Notes under the pieces: generated by a model | The model's database searches: none | The model's input: the letters and a program-made list of their open reading frames with translations, nothing else | What the model was told of the DNA's origin: nothing | Assembly (NCBI RefSeq): GCF_002914525.1 | Contig: NZ_LODW01000044.1 | Location: 62,001 to 126,000, forward strand | Origin: Rhizobium hidalgonense | GTDB taxonomy: Bacteria > Pseudomonadota > Alphaproteobacteria > Rhizobiales > Rhizobiaceae | Reading direction: 5' to 3' | DNA: 64,000 nucleotides | Shown: positions 43,248 to 51,492 of the stretch, one piece after another | Numbering within the stretch: position 1 is the stretch's first letter | Layout: the number at the start of each line of letters is the position of its first letter | Translations under genes and position numbers: made by a program

Positions 43248-43363
43248 TTCGGAATCCCGAAATTCCCCGCTTCGGGATTCCGAAATTCGCCGAGCTTCGC
43301 GCCGTGTCGACAGAAAAAATCATGCAATGATTTCAATCCCGCAACCAATTTCGGGATTCCGAA
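43248..43363. repeat. Three copies of a 14-bp element TTCGGGATTCCGAA
   Basis: TTCGGAATCCCGAA (43248-43261) is the inverted form of TTCGGGATTCCGAA, which occurs at 43271-43284 and 43350-43363. Each copy is itself nearly palindromic. The first two are 23 bases apart, about two helical turns. They lie just downstream of the glutathione peroxidase gene in a 305-base gap with no other gene. Operator array or decayed repeat element are both possible. Confidence 0.7.
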
Positions 43364-43507
43364 GGGCTATATAGAGTCTGGTGGGGAGTTCCCAGCTATA
43401 GGCATCTGGCCTCGATCGAAGACTCGGTCGCGATCACAGAGCCATGGAATGCCCGCGGCTACCAAGCGCGTCCGGGCTGCTTGATTCGCAAAAGCTGAGC
43501 AGCGCCT

Positions 43508-43720
43508 TCAGATCCCAAGCACGGTCACAAGCGGGGGCGTAAAGTCCTTGAAGCCCAGTCGCGGCCAGTCGCACCGGATGTCAAACCGCGTCTTTGGCAC
43601 GTGGCGCTGGCATTTCGGATTCGTCTTGAAGGCGTATCCGGGCAGGCTGACATAGATGGCACTTGGCGTGCAAAGGGCAATCGCGATGCACAGCGTCAAT
43701 ACGGAGCTGAAAATCCTCAT
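43508..43720 (-). CDS. Small exported protein, 70 residues, unknown
   Basis: Starts MRIFSSVLTLCIAIALCTPS with a signal-peptide-like hydrophobic stretch; the ATG at complement 43718-43720 follows GGAGATGTGCC. The remainder (GYAFKTNPKCQRHVPKTRFD, CDWPRLGFKDFTPP) has two Cys that could form a disulfide. No family is recognised. A longer upstream frame to 43975 has no support. Gene status rests on the ribosome site and signal peptide only. Confidence 0.5.
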   Translation of the reverse strand: MRIFSSVLTLCIAIALCTPSAIYVSLPGYAFKTNPKCQRHVPKTRFDIRCDWPRLGFKDFTPPLVTVLGI

Positions 43721-43985
43721 GGCACATCTCCAGGCCTCGTAGGCCTTCAAGCGCGGAGACTTTCCGGGCGGCGAATACTCCCACTTTTGCCGGCCCCCAT
43801 CCATTCGCCCAATAGGAGGTGGCGGGTGACCGGAGTAGTCCGTTTTGGTGGAGCTGTCTTTCAGACAGTGTGCCGCATCAGAAACGCTGGGCGCTCTCCC
43901 GCGGATCCAATTGGAATTCCACATACGGTGACGAAGCAACTGAGGCGTCTGCCTGAAGTCGCTATTATTTGACACATAAGGGAAA

Positions 43986-44061
43986 TGGTGGGCGATGAGA
44001 GACTCGAACTCCCGACATCCTCGGTGTAAACGAGGCGCTCTACCAACTGAGCTAATCGCCC
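43986..44061 (-). tRNA. tRNA-Val (anticodon TAC)
   Basis: On the minus strand the gene begins GGGCGATTAGCTCAGTTGGT and pairs with ATCGCCC at its 3' end. The anticodon arm is CCTCG-TTTACAC-CGAGG (anticodon TAC), the T-arm contains GTTCGAGTC, and CCA is encoded (complement 43986-43988). Confidence 0.95.
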
Positions 44062-44379
44062 ATCGCTAGCGAAACCGGATCGGCCTGCCGCGTTGGTGGC
44101 CGTGATCTATGCGGATCGCGGCAAAACCGCAAGAGTGTTTGTGAAGATTTTTTGATTTTTTTGGCGGCGATCCTGTTGCTTGCGGCGCCGGTCGGGCGCG
44201 GCAGGGCTGTGGATAAAGGGGAGGGGCAGGGCGGAAGGCCGATCAGTTTCGACAATGCGACCGTCTCCGATGAAGCGCCGCTGCCGCCTTCGGAAACGGA
44301 ATTGCCGGCTTTTCATTCTTCCCGCGCGGGCCTTGCCGAAACAATTCAACGACTGTCATGGTTTTGTCTCCAAACCTGC
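44062..44379. other. Intergenic region between tRNA-Val and tRNA-Asp
   Basis: About 318 bases. A frame at 44152-44409 (plus) has a hydrophobic start but only a TTG and no ribosome site; an opposite frame is basic and featureless. I see no supported gene. It probably holds the tRNA-Val promoter near its left end. Confidence 0.45.
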
Positions 44380-44408
44380 TTGACACTAAAAGGCGAACCC
44401 CGTAGTTA
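44380..44408 (+). promoter_or_regulatory. Sigma-70-type promoter of tRNA-Asp
   Basis: TTGACA (44380-44385, perfect -35) and TAGTTA (44403-44408) are separated by exactly 17 bases, 69 bases before the first tRNA-Asp gene. It probably drives both tRNA copies. Confidence 0.72.
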
Positions 44409-44476
44409 GCCGCTCATCGAAACGGGCAGCCGTTTTGGTGAGGGTGCGAAGGCATCCGGACTGCTTGAAATGAATT

Positions 44477-44553
44477 GCGGGTGTAGCTCAGTTGGTTAGA
44501 GTGCCGGCCTGTCACGCCGGAGGTCGCGGGTTCGAGCCCCGTCACTCGCGCCA
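44477..44553 (+). tRNA. tRNA-Asp (anticodon GTC), copy 1
   Basis: Begins GCGGGTGTAGCTCAGTTGGT; acceptor pairs with CACTCGC at 44543-44549; the anticodon loop CTGTCAC gives GTC; T-arm GGTTCGAGCC; CCA encoded (44551-44553). Confidence 0.96.
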
Positions 44554-44637
44554 TTTCAAGTCTTGTAGAACGCAAATGCGATTTGTCGTTCGTCCGGGTT
44601 TCTTCATCCTCGCGGCCGCAAATGGCCGGTCCTATGC

Positions 44638-44714
44638 GCGGGTGTAGCTCAGTCGGTTAGAGTGCCGGCCTGTCACGCCGGAGGTCGCGGGTTCGAGCCC
44701 CGTCACTCGCGCCA
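44638..44714 (+). tRNA. tRNA-Asp (anticodon GTC), copy 2
   Basis: Same as copy 1 except AGTCGG for AGTTGG in the D loop. It starts 161 bases after copy 1 and encodes its CCA (44712-44714). The 84-base spacer shows no gene. Confidence 0.96.
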
Positions 44715-44961
44715 TTTTCTTCCGAGAGCCATGCAGTTTTCAGTGGTCAGGCATGCAGCTTGAAGCGGCTTGGGCGGATTTGTCGCGACATCGTTGCATC
44801 TGCTTGATAATGTCCGCGCGCGACGCGTCGAATTGCCTCGGTAAATCTCTTGCGCCGGGGCTTCGGCTGCGCTAACCACGGCTTGTTGCAACGCACGTTC
44901 GCTTGCCGGGCATTTGCCCAAATGCGCCGCCTGGCGCCTCCGGCAAGCAGGGATGAACATG

Positions 44962-45327
44962 ATGACTGAACTGCTCAGTTCCTATATTCCGATCGCTATC
45001 TTCATCGCTATCGCGCTCGTTATCGGCCTGGCGCTGCTCATTGCGCCGTTTGCCGTCGCCTTCAAAGCGCCCGATTCGGAGAAGCTTTCGGCTTACGAAT
45101 GCGGCTTCAACGCTTTCGATGACGCCCGCATGAAGTTCGACATCCGCTTCTACCTCGTGTCGATTCTCTTCATCATCTTCGACCTCGAAGTCGCCTTCCT
45201 CTTCCCCTGGGCCGTTTCCTTCGGCGCCATCGGCTGGTTCGGCTTCTGGTCCATGATGGTCTTCCTCTTCGTGCTGACCATCGGCTTTATCTATGAATGG
45301 AAAAAGGGAGCCCTGGAATGGGAGTGA
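44962..45327 (+). CDS. nuoA: NADH-quinone oxidoreductase subunit A
   Basis: Membrane subunit of complex I near the quinone site. The ATG at 44962 ([20 protein letters not shown]) gives 121 residues; two other ATGs lie just upstream (44953, 44959). Three helices and the conserved loop with [20 protein letters not shown], then [21 protein letters not shown]. It is the first gene of the nuo operon (44962-61233), and its last codons overlap nuoB by 10 bases. Confidence 0.95.
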   Translation: MTELLSSYIPIAIFIAIALVIGLALLIAPFAVAFKAPDSEKLSAYECGFNAFDDARMKFDIRFYLVSILFIIFDLEVAFLFPWAVSFGAIGWFGFWSMMVFLFVLTIGFIYEWKKGALEWE

Positions 45328-45902
45328 CCCCTGTGAGCAATCAGCCGCTCGTCGCCCAGCAGCCGAAGGGGATCATCGATCCCTCCACAGGCAAGCCGAT
45401 CGGCAGCAATGACGCGTTTTTCGGCGAGATCAACAACGAGCTCGCCGACAAGGGTTTCCTCGTCACCTCGACCGACGAGCTGATCAATTGGGCCCGTACC
45501 GGCTCGCTGATGTGGATGACCTTCGGTCTTGCCTGCTGCGCCGTCGAAATGATGCAGCTGTCGATGCCGCGTTACGACGTCGAGCGCTTCGGTTTTGCGC
45601 CGCGCGCCTCGCCGCGCCAGTCCGACGTGATGATCGTCGCCGGCACGCTGACCAACAAGATGGCGCCGGCGCTGCGCAAGGTCTACGACCAGATGCCCGA
45701 GCCGCGCTACGTGATCTCGATGGGCTCCTGCGCCAATGGCGGCGGTTATTATCACTATTCCTATTCGGTGGTGCGCGGCTGCGACCGCATCGTACCGATC
45801 GATATCTATGTGCCGGGCTGTCCCCCCACGGCAGAGGCGCTGCTCTATGGCGTGCTTCTGCTGCAGAAGAAGATCCGGCGCACCGGCACGATCGAACGCT
45901 AA
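45318..45902 (+). CDS. nuoB: NADH-quinone oxidoreductase subunit B
   Basis: Peripheral-arm subunit carrying the last [4Fe-4S] cluster (N2). The ATG at 45318, inside the end of nuoA and after AAAAGGGAG, gives 194 residues. Cluster cysteines are in [32 protein letters not shown] and [11 protein letters not shown]. An in-frame extension to 45297 is not needed. Confidence 0.96.
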   Translation: MGVTPVSNQPLVAQQPKGIIDPSTGKPIGSNDAFFGEINNELADKGFLVTSTDELINWARTGSLMWMTFGLACCAVEMMQLSMPRYDVERFGFAPRASPRQSDVMIVAGTLTNKMAPALRKVYDQMPEPRYVISMGSCANGGGYYHYSYSVVRGCDRIVPIDIYVPGCPPTAEALLYGVLLLQKKIRRTGTIER

Positions 45903-45920
45903 GGGTTAAGGACTAGGCAT

Positions 45921-46523
45921 ATGAGTGAAGCCCTGACTGAGCTTGCGTCCTACCTTGGCGAAGCACGCGGCAATTTGATTGCCGCTTCGCAGATGAAGTA
46001 TGGCGAGCTGACGCTGACGGCGACGGGTGAAAACCTGATCGCGCTGCTGACCTTCCTGCGCGACGACGCCAAATGCGGTTTCGTCAACCTGATCGATATT
46101 TGCGGCGTCGACTGGCCGCAGCGTGAACTGCGTTTCGACGTCGTCTATCACCTGCTGTCGCCGAAGCAGAACCTGCGCATCCGCGTCAAGGTCGCAACCG
46201 ACGAGGATACGCCGGTTCCCTCGGCCTGTGCAGTCCATCCCGGCGCCGACTGGTTCGAGCGCGAGACCTGGGACATGTACGGCGTGCTCTTCACCGGCCA
46301 TCCGGATCTGCGCCGCATCCTGACCGACTATGGCTTCGAAGGCCACCCGCTGCGCAAGGACTTCCCCACGACGGGTTTCGTCGAGGTCCGCTACGACGAC
46401 GCGGCAAAACGCGTCGTTTACGAGCCAGTGGAACTGAAGCAGGAATTCCGCAACTTCGACTTCATGTCGCCATGGGAGGGAACTGAATATGTTCTGCCTG
46501 GCGACGAAAAGGCGAAGCAGTAG
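45921..46523 (+). CDS. nuoC: NADH-quinone oxidoreductase subunit C
   Basis: Hydrophilic 200-residue connecting subunit (30-kDa subunit). Signature: [20 protein letters not shown], then [20 protein letters not shown] and [18 protein letters not shown]. It is separate from nuoD here, as in other alphaproteobacteria and mitochondria, rather than fused as in E. coli. AAGGACTAGGC precedes the ATG. Confidence 0.96.
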   Translation: MSEALTELASYLGEARGNLIAASQMKYGELTLTATGENLIALLTFLRDDAKCGFVNLIDICGVDWPQRELRFDVVYHLLSPKQNLRIRVKVATDEDTPVPSACAVHPGADWFERETWDMYGVLFTGHPDLRRILTDYGFEGHPLRKDFPTTGFVEVRYDDAAKRVVYEPVELKQEFRNFDFMSPWEGTEYVLPGDEKAKQ

Positions 46524-46588
46524 GATCGAAAAACTACACTATTGCCTATTGCCCATTGGCTAATGCCTGCAATAGCGGAGCACGCAGC

Positions 46589-47779
46589 ATGACCGAACAT
46601 AACGTCCGCAACTTCAACATCAATTTCGGACCGCAGCATCCGGCGGCGCATGGCGTTCTTCGTCTTGTCCTGGAGCTTGACGGCGAAATTGTGGAGCGGG
46701 TTGATCCGCATATCGGCCTGCTGCATCGCGGCACCGAGAAGCTGATCGAGACCAAGACCTATCTGCAGGCTCTGCCCTATTTCGATCGTCTCGATTACGT
46801 CGCGCCGATGAACCAGGAGCATGCCTATGCGATGGCCGTGGAAAAGCTGCTCGGCCTCGAGATCCCCATCCGCGGTCAGCTGATCCGCGTCCTCTATTCG
46901 GAAATCGGCCGTATCCTTTCGCATCTCCTGAACGTCACGACGCAGGCGATGGACGTCGGTGCGCTGACGCCGCCGCTCTGGGGCTTCGAAGAGCGTGAAA
47001 AGCTGATGGTGTTCTATGAACGCGCCAGCGGCTCGCGCATGCATGCGGCTTATGTCCGTCCGGGCGGCGTCCATCAGGACCTGCCGGAACAGCTCGTCCA
47101 GGATATCGGCGACTGGTGCGATCCGTTCCTGAAGGCGCTCGACGACATCGACAATCTGTTGACCGGCAACCGCATCTTCAAGCAGCGCAACGTCGATATC
47201 GGCGTCGTCTCGCTGGAGGATTGCTGGGCCTGGGGCTTCTCCGGCGTAATGGTGCGCGGTTCGGGCGCTGCCTGGGATCTGCGTCGCGCCCAGCCTTATG
47301 AATGTTATTCCGATCTCGAATTCGACATTCCGATCGGTAAGAACGGCGACAATTACGACCGCTACCTGATCCGCATGATCGAGATGCGCGAATCGGTCCG
47401 CATCATGAAGCAATGCGTCAACCGCCTGCTGTCGGATGCCAAGACTGGTCCTTTCTCGTCGATCGACGGCAAGGTCGTACCGCCGAAGCGCGGCGAGATG
47501 AAGCGCTCGATGGAAGCGCTGATTCACCACTTCAAACTCTATACCGAAGGCTACCACGTGCCGGCCGGCGAAGTTTACGCCGCCGTCGAGGCGCCGAAGG
47601 GCGAGTTCGGCGTCTATCTCGTCTCCGACGGCACCAACAAGCCCTATCGCTGCAAGATCCGTGCGCCTGGTTATGCCCATCTGCAGGCGATGGACTTCAT
47701 GTGCCGCGGCCACCAGCTTGCCGACGTCGCGGCCGTGCTCGGCTCGCTCGACATCGTCTTCGGCGAGGTGGACCGCTGA
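46589..47779 (+). CDS. nuoD: NADH-quinone oxidoreductase subunit D
   Basis: The 49-kDa subunit, which forms the quinone pocket with NuoB. The ATG at 46589 after GCGGAGC gives 396 residues starting [20 protein letters not shown]. Conserved [29 protein letters not shown] and, at the end, [20 protein letters not shown] with the conserved C-terminal Arg. Its TGA overlaps the start of the next small gene by one base. Confidence 0.96.
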   Translation: MTEHNVRNFNINFGPQHPAAHGVLRLVLELDGEIVERVDPHIGLLHRGTEKLIETKTYLQALPYFDRLDYVAPMNQEHAYAMAVEKLLGLEIPIRGQLIRVLYSEIGRILSHLLNVTTQAMDVGALTPPLWGFEEREKLMVFYERASGSRMHAAYVRPGGVHQDLPEQLVQDIGDWCDPFLKALDDIDNLLTGNRIFKQRNVDIGVVSLEDCWAWGFSGVMVRGSGAAWDLRRAQPYECYSDLEFDIPIGKNGDNYDRYLIRMIEMRESVRIMKQCVNRLLSDAKTGPFSSIDGKVVPPKRGEMKRSMEALIHHFKLYTEGYHVPAGEVYAAVEAPKGEFGVYLVSDGTNKPYRCKIRAPGYAHLQAMDFMCRGHQLADVAAVLGSLDIVFGEVDR

Positions 47780-48051
47780 TGCAGCGTCTGCCGCTTGCCG
47801 TCGCACTCCTTCTCGCGGCATCCGGGGTTTCGGCCCAGGAGACCGATAAGCTCGGCACCCCGCTGGGTCGTAAGGAAGTGACGCCGCCGGCGGCGCAAAC
47901 GTCTATGGGCGAGCTTTTGTCCAAGGGCTATCAGATCAAGGCTGCCATTCCGAATGGCAGCAAATTCGTCGTATTTATGCAGAAAGACCAGTCGGCCTAT
48001 GCCTGCGAAATGCAGTCTTTGACCGCTTCGCGGTGTGGAACCCTAAACTGA
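47779..48051 (+). CDS. Small exported protein inside the nuo operon, unknown
   Basis: A 90-residue product whose ATG overlaps the nuoD stop (TGATG). It starts [20 protein letters not shown], a Sec signal peptide cleaved after VSA; the mature part is ETDKLGTPLGRKEVTPPAAQ, then MGELLSKGYQIKAAIPNGSK, FVVFMQKDQSAYACEMQSLT and ends SRCGTLN, with two Cys. It is tightly coupled between nuoD and nuoE. It is predicted to be periplasmic, so it is not an obvious complex I core part; an accessory or assembly role is a guess. Confidence 0.8.
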   Translation: MQRLPLAVALLLAASGVSAQETDKLGTPLGRKEVTPPAAQTSMGELLSKGYQIKAAIPNGSKFVVFMQKDQSAYACEMQSLTASRCGTLN

Positions 48052-48067
48052 CAAGGCGTGAGGAAGA

Positions 48068-49234
48068 ATGTCCGTTCGTCGATTAGCCGAAGATCAATTT
48101 CAGCCTGCCGCATTCGCTTTCAGCGATGAAAATGCGGTCTGGGCGGACAAGACGATCCAGAAATACCCCGCCGGCCGCCAGCAATCGGCGGTCATTCCGC
48201 TGTTGATGCGTGCGCAAGAGCAGGACGGCTGGGTCACGCGCGCGGCGATCGAAAAGATCGCCGACATGCTCGAGATGGCCTATATCCGGGTGCTCGAGGT
48301 CGCGACCTTCTATACGCAGTTCCAGCTGCATCCTGTCGGCACGCGGGCCCATGTCCAGGTCTGCGGCACGACGCCCTGCATGCTGCGCGGCTCGGAAGCG
48401 CTGATGTCGGTCTGCAAGAGCAAGATCCACGCCCATGCCTTCGAGCGCAATGCCGAAGGCACGCTGTCCTGGGAAGAGGTCGAATGTCTTGGCGCCTGCG
48501 TCAACGCCCCGATGGTGATAATCGGCAAGGACACCTATGAGGACCTGACGCCGGCGCGCCTCGAAGAGATCATCGATGCGTTCGCCGCCGGCAATGGCGC
48601 CGGCATCAAGCCCGGCACCCAGATCGACCGGATTTTCTCCGCACCCGAAGGCGGCCCGACCTCGCTGACGACGGAAGAGCCGAAGGCAAGAACGCGCGCC
48701 AAGAAGGCCGATGCCGAAACCATTTCGGCTCCCGTTGACGCCGCTCCGGTTCCGCCGTCGGAGGCTGCCCGCCCGAAGAGCACCGATGCCGAAACCAATG
48801 CCGCCCTGAAGACGCCGGCAACAGCGCCGAAGGCGGCTGCCAGGAATGCCAAGGCTGCCGAGCAGCAGCCGGTTTCCGGCACTGCGCCTGCCGAACCGGC
48901 CCCGGCACCCGCCGTCAAGGCCGAAGCCGCTGCGGCGGCAAAGCCTGCTTTGACCGACAAGAACCGTCCGGCCGGCATCGACAAGCCCGCCGCACCGGAT
49001 GATCTGAAGATGATCTCGGGCGTCGGCCCGAAGATCGAGGCGACGCTAAACGAGATCGGCATCTTCACCTTCTCGCAGGTCGCGGGCTGGAAGAAGGCCG
49101 AGCGCGAATGGGTCGACAGCTACCTGAACTTCCGCGGCCGCATCGAGCGCGACGACTGGGTCAAGCAGGCCAAGGCGCTCGCCAAGGGCGGGGAAGCGGA
49201 ATATATCAAGGTCTTCGGCAAGAAGCCGCGGTAA
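48068..49234 (+). CDS. nuoE: NADH-quinone oxidoreductase subunit E with long C-terminal extension
   Basis: The 24-kDa subunit with a [2Fe-2S] cluster (N1a), here 388 residues against about 170-240 for the usual core. The core (1-180) has VCGTTPCMLRG and VECLGACVNAPMV, the four cluster cysteines. A linker rich in Ala/Pro/Lys runs from about 200 to 305. The C-terminus (about 311-388) is a helix-hairpin-helix-like domain: DDLKMISGVGPKIEATLNEI, then GRIERDDWVKQAKALA. The same domain ends the extra protein after nuoF. Rhizobial NuoE proteins are often extended (recall); the role of the domain is unknown. Confidence 0.93.
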   Translation: MSVRRLAEDQFQPAAFAFSDENAVWADKTIQKYPAGRQQSAVIPLLMRAQEQDGWVTRAAIEKIADMLEMAYIRVLEVATFYTQFQLHPVGTRAHVQVCGTTPCMLRGSEALMSVCKSKIHAHAFERNAEGTLSWEEVECLGACVNAPMVIIGKDTYEDLTPARLEEIIDAFAAGNGAGIKPGTQIDRIFSAPEGGPTSLTTEEPKARTRAKKADAETISAPVDAAPVPPSEAARPKSTDAETNAALKTPATAPKAAARNAKAAEQQPVSGTAPAEPAPAPAVKAEAAAAAKPALTDKNRPAGIDKPAAPDDLKMISGVGPKIEATLNEIGIFTFSQVAGWKKAEREWVDSYLNFRGRIERDDWVKQAKALAKGGEAEYIKVFGKKPR

Positions 49235-49244
49235 GAGGTGAAGC

Positions 49245-50549
49245 ATGTTACAAGATAAAGACCGCATCTTTACCAACATCTACGGCCTCAAGGACAAGTC
49301 CCTGAAGGGCGCGATGAGCCGCGGCCATTGGGATGGCACCAAGCAGATCCTCGAAAAGGGCCGCGACTGGATCATCAACGAGATGAAGGCATCGGGCCTG
49401 CGCGGCCGCGGCGGCGCCGGTTTCCCAACCGGCCTCAAATGGTCCTTCATGCCGAAGGAAAGCGACGGCCGCCCGCATTACCTCGTCGTCAATGCCGACG
49501 AATCGGAGCCCGGTACCTGCAAGGACCGCGACATCATGCGCCACGATCCGCATACGCTGATCGAAGGCTGCGTCATCGCGAGCTTCGCCATGGGCGCCAA
49601 TGCCGCCTATATCTATGTGCGCGGCGAATATATCCGCGAGCGCGAAGCGCTGCAGGCGGCGATCGACGAATGTTATGATTATGGCCTGCTCGGCAAGAAC
49701 AACAAGCTTGGCTGGGACATGGACATCTACGTCCATCATGGCGCCGGCGCTTACATTTGCGGCGAGGAAACCGCGCTGCTCGAAAGCCTCGAAGGCAAGA
49801 AGGGCCAGCCGCGCCTGAAGCCGCCTTTCCCGGCCAATATGGGCCTTTACGGCTGCCCGACGACCGTCAACAACGTCGAATCGATCGCTGTCGCGCCGAC
49901 GATCCTGCGCCGCGGCGCCGGCTGGTTCTCGGCCATCGGCCGTCCGAACAATGTCGGCACCAAGCTGTTCATGCTCTCCGGCCACGTCAACAAGCCGTGC
50001 ACGGTCGAAGAGGAAATGGGCATCACCTTCCGCGAACTGGTCGACCGCCATGCCGGCGGCATTCGCGGCGGCTGGGACAACCTGCTCGCCGTCATCCCGG
50101 GCGGCGCATCCTGCCCGATCGTTCCGGCCAAGGACATCATCGACTGCCCGATGGATTTCGACGGCCTGCGCGGCGTCGGTTCCTCCTTCGGCACGGCCGC
50201 GGCGATCGTCATGGACAAGTCCACCGACGTCATCAAGGCGATCGCCCGCATCTCCGCCTTCTTCAAGCATGAGAGCTGCGGCCAGTGCACGCCGTGCCGC
50301 GAAGGCACCGGCTGGATGTGGCGGGTGATGGAGCGCATGGCCAAGGGCAATGCCCAGAAGCGCGAAATCGACATGCTGTTCCAGGTGACCAAACAAATCG
50401 AAGGCCACACCATCTGCGCGCTCGGCGACGCCGCCGCATGGCCGGTGCAGGGTCTGATCCGTAACTTCCGCCCCGAAATCGAAAAGCGCATCGACCAGTA
50501 TACGGCGAGCGCGCTCGATCATGGCGCGGTTCTGGAGGCGGCTGAATAA
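49245..50549 (+). CDS. nuoF: NADH-quinone oxidoreductase subunit F
   Basis: The 51-kDa NADH-oxidising subunit with FMN and cluster N3, 434 residues. The glycine-rich NADH/FMN site is [20 protein letters not shown], with [20 protein letters not shown]. The cluster motif is [15 protein letters not shown] with a fourth Cys in [13 protein letters not shown]. The ATG 49245 follows AAGAGGTGAAGC. It is followed after two bases by an extra gene. Confidence 0.97.
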   Translation: MLQDKDRIFTNIYGLKDKSLKGAMSRGHWDGTKQILEKGRDWIINEMKASGLRGRGGAGFPTGLKWSFMPKESDGRPHYLVVNADESEPGTCKDRDIMRHDPHTLIEGCVIASFAMGANAAYIYVRGEYIREREALQAAIDECYDYGLLGKNNKLGWDMDIYVHHGAGAYICGEETALLESLEGKKGQPRLKPPFPANMGLYGCPTTVNNVESIAVAPTILRRGAGWFSAIGRPNNVGTKLFMLSGHVNKPCTVEEEMGITFRELVDRHAGGIRGGWDNLLAVIPGGASCPIVPAKDIIDCPMDFDGLRGVGSSFGTAAAIVMDKSTDVIKAIARISAFFKHESCGQCTPCREGTGWMWRVMERMAKGNAQKREIDMLFQVTKQIEGHTICALGDAAAWPVQGLIRNFRPEIEKRIDQYTASALDHGAVLEAAE

Positions 50550-50551
50550 TC

Positions 50552-51268
50552 ATGGCGGACAAGGCATCCGATAGCAGGAAAAAAGAAGACGCAGCGGATT
50601 TCGCGGCCGGCTTCGGCCGTCTTGCCGCCGAGATGCTGGAGAATGCACGGGCGATGCCGGTGCATCCGCTGATGGCGCATCCGGCCGCAGCCTTTGCTGC
50701 GGCAACGGCGATCGGCTTCGGTTTCTCGACCCAAATGGCGGGCGCCTTCTTCGGCGCCTTCCAGAGTGCGCTGGAGACGACCGGCAAGGTCGCTGCCGCC
50801 CTCGATGACACGCCGCCGGACGCGTTGACGCCCGACGTCGAGATCCGGCCGGAGAATATTCGCCCTGCCGTCAAGGTTGTCGCCAAGCCGGTTGAGAATA
50901 AGCCGGCGGTCGAGACCGCGCCGGTGGGCGGGGGAAAGCCGGTTGCCGAGAAGAAGGCAGGGCCGAAACTGACTGTTGTAACACCGGTCAGCCAACCCGC
51001 TGCCAGCCAGCCGAAGCCCGCCGTGAAGGCCAGGCCGGTTACCCTGGCGAAAAAGGCTGACGATCTCAAGCTGATCGCCGGCATCGGCCCGAAGCTGGAG
51101 CAGGTGCTGAACGACAAAGGCATTCGCAGCTTCGCCGAGATTGCCGCCTGGGGCGATGAGGACATCGCCCGGCTCGACGCAGAACTTGGCTTCAACGGCC
51201 GCATCGGGCGTGACGACTGGGCCGGCCAGGCGAAAATTCTGGCAGCGCGGGGCCGCAGACGGAAATGA
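50552..51268 (+). CDS. Extra nuo-operon protein with NuoE-like C-terminal domain
   Basis: A 238-residue protein encoded 2 bases after nuoF. The N-terminal part (about 15-80: FAAGFGRLAAEMLENARAMP, AAAFAAATAIGFGFSTQMAG) is alanine-rich and amphipathic, somewhat phasin-like. A Lys/Pro/Val linker follows. The C-terminus (about 170-238) matches the end of NuoE: DDLKLIAGIGPKLEQVLNDK and GRIGRDDWAGQAKILAARG. From memory, some genomes annotate the homologue as a complex I '41 kDa' or '21 kDa' subunit. An accessory subunit or assembly factor is plausible; this is not shown. Confidence 0.75.
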   Translation: MADKASDSRKKEDAADFAAGFGRLAAEMLENARAMPVHPLMAHPAAAFAAATAIGFGFSTQMAGAFFGAFQSALETTGKVAAALDDTPPDALTPDVEIRPENIRPAVKVVAKPVENKPAVETAPVGGGKPVAEKKAGPKLTVVTPVSQPAASQPKPAVKARPVTLAKKADDLKLIAGIGPKLEQVLNDKGIRSFAEIAAWGDEDIARLDAELGFNGRIGRDDWAGQAKILAARGRRRK

Positions 51269-51492
51269 ACTGCCCGGCCGTATCAATCGGCCGGAAAGAG
51301 GGGCAGATCGGCGGACGGGCGGGGGCCTCAAGCTGCAGATGCCGGTGCGGGTTCCTGACCTGGAACGCGCGACAGAGAATTTGGGCGACATCAGCTGTCA
51401 GCCGGACGAAAGATCCGGCTTGGCAATGAGACTGTTGCAAAAAGTGGTTTGTTTGCCGTCATCAGGCAAACGGGAAACAGGACTGAGCGACG

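Noticed and set aside
44152-44409. Possible 85-residue exported protein upstream of tRNA-Asp
   Set aside because: The hydrophobic start is suggestive, but the only start is TTG in a T-run without a ribosome site, the frame runs through the tRNA promoter, and the rest has no recognisable pattern.
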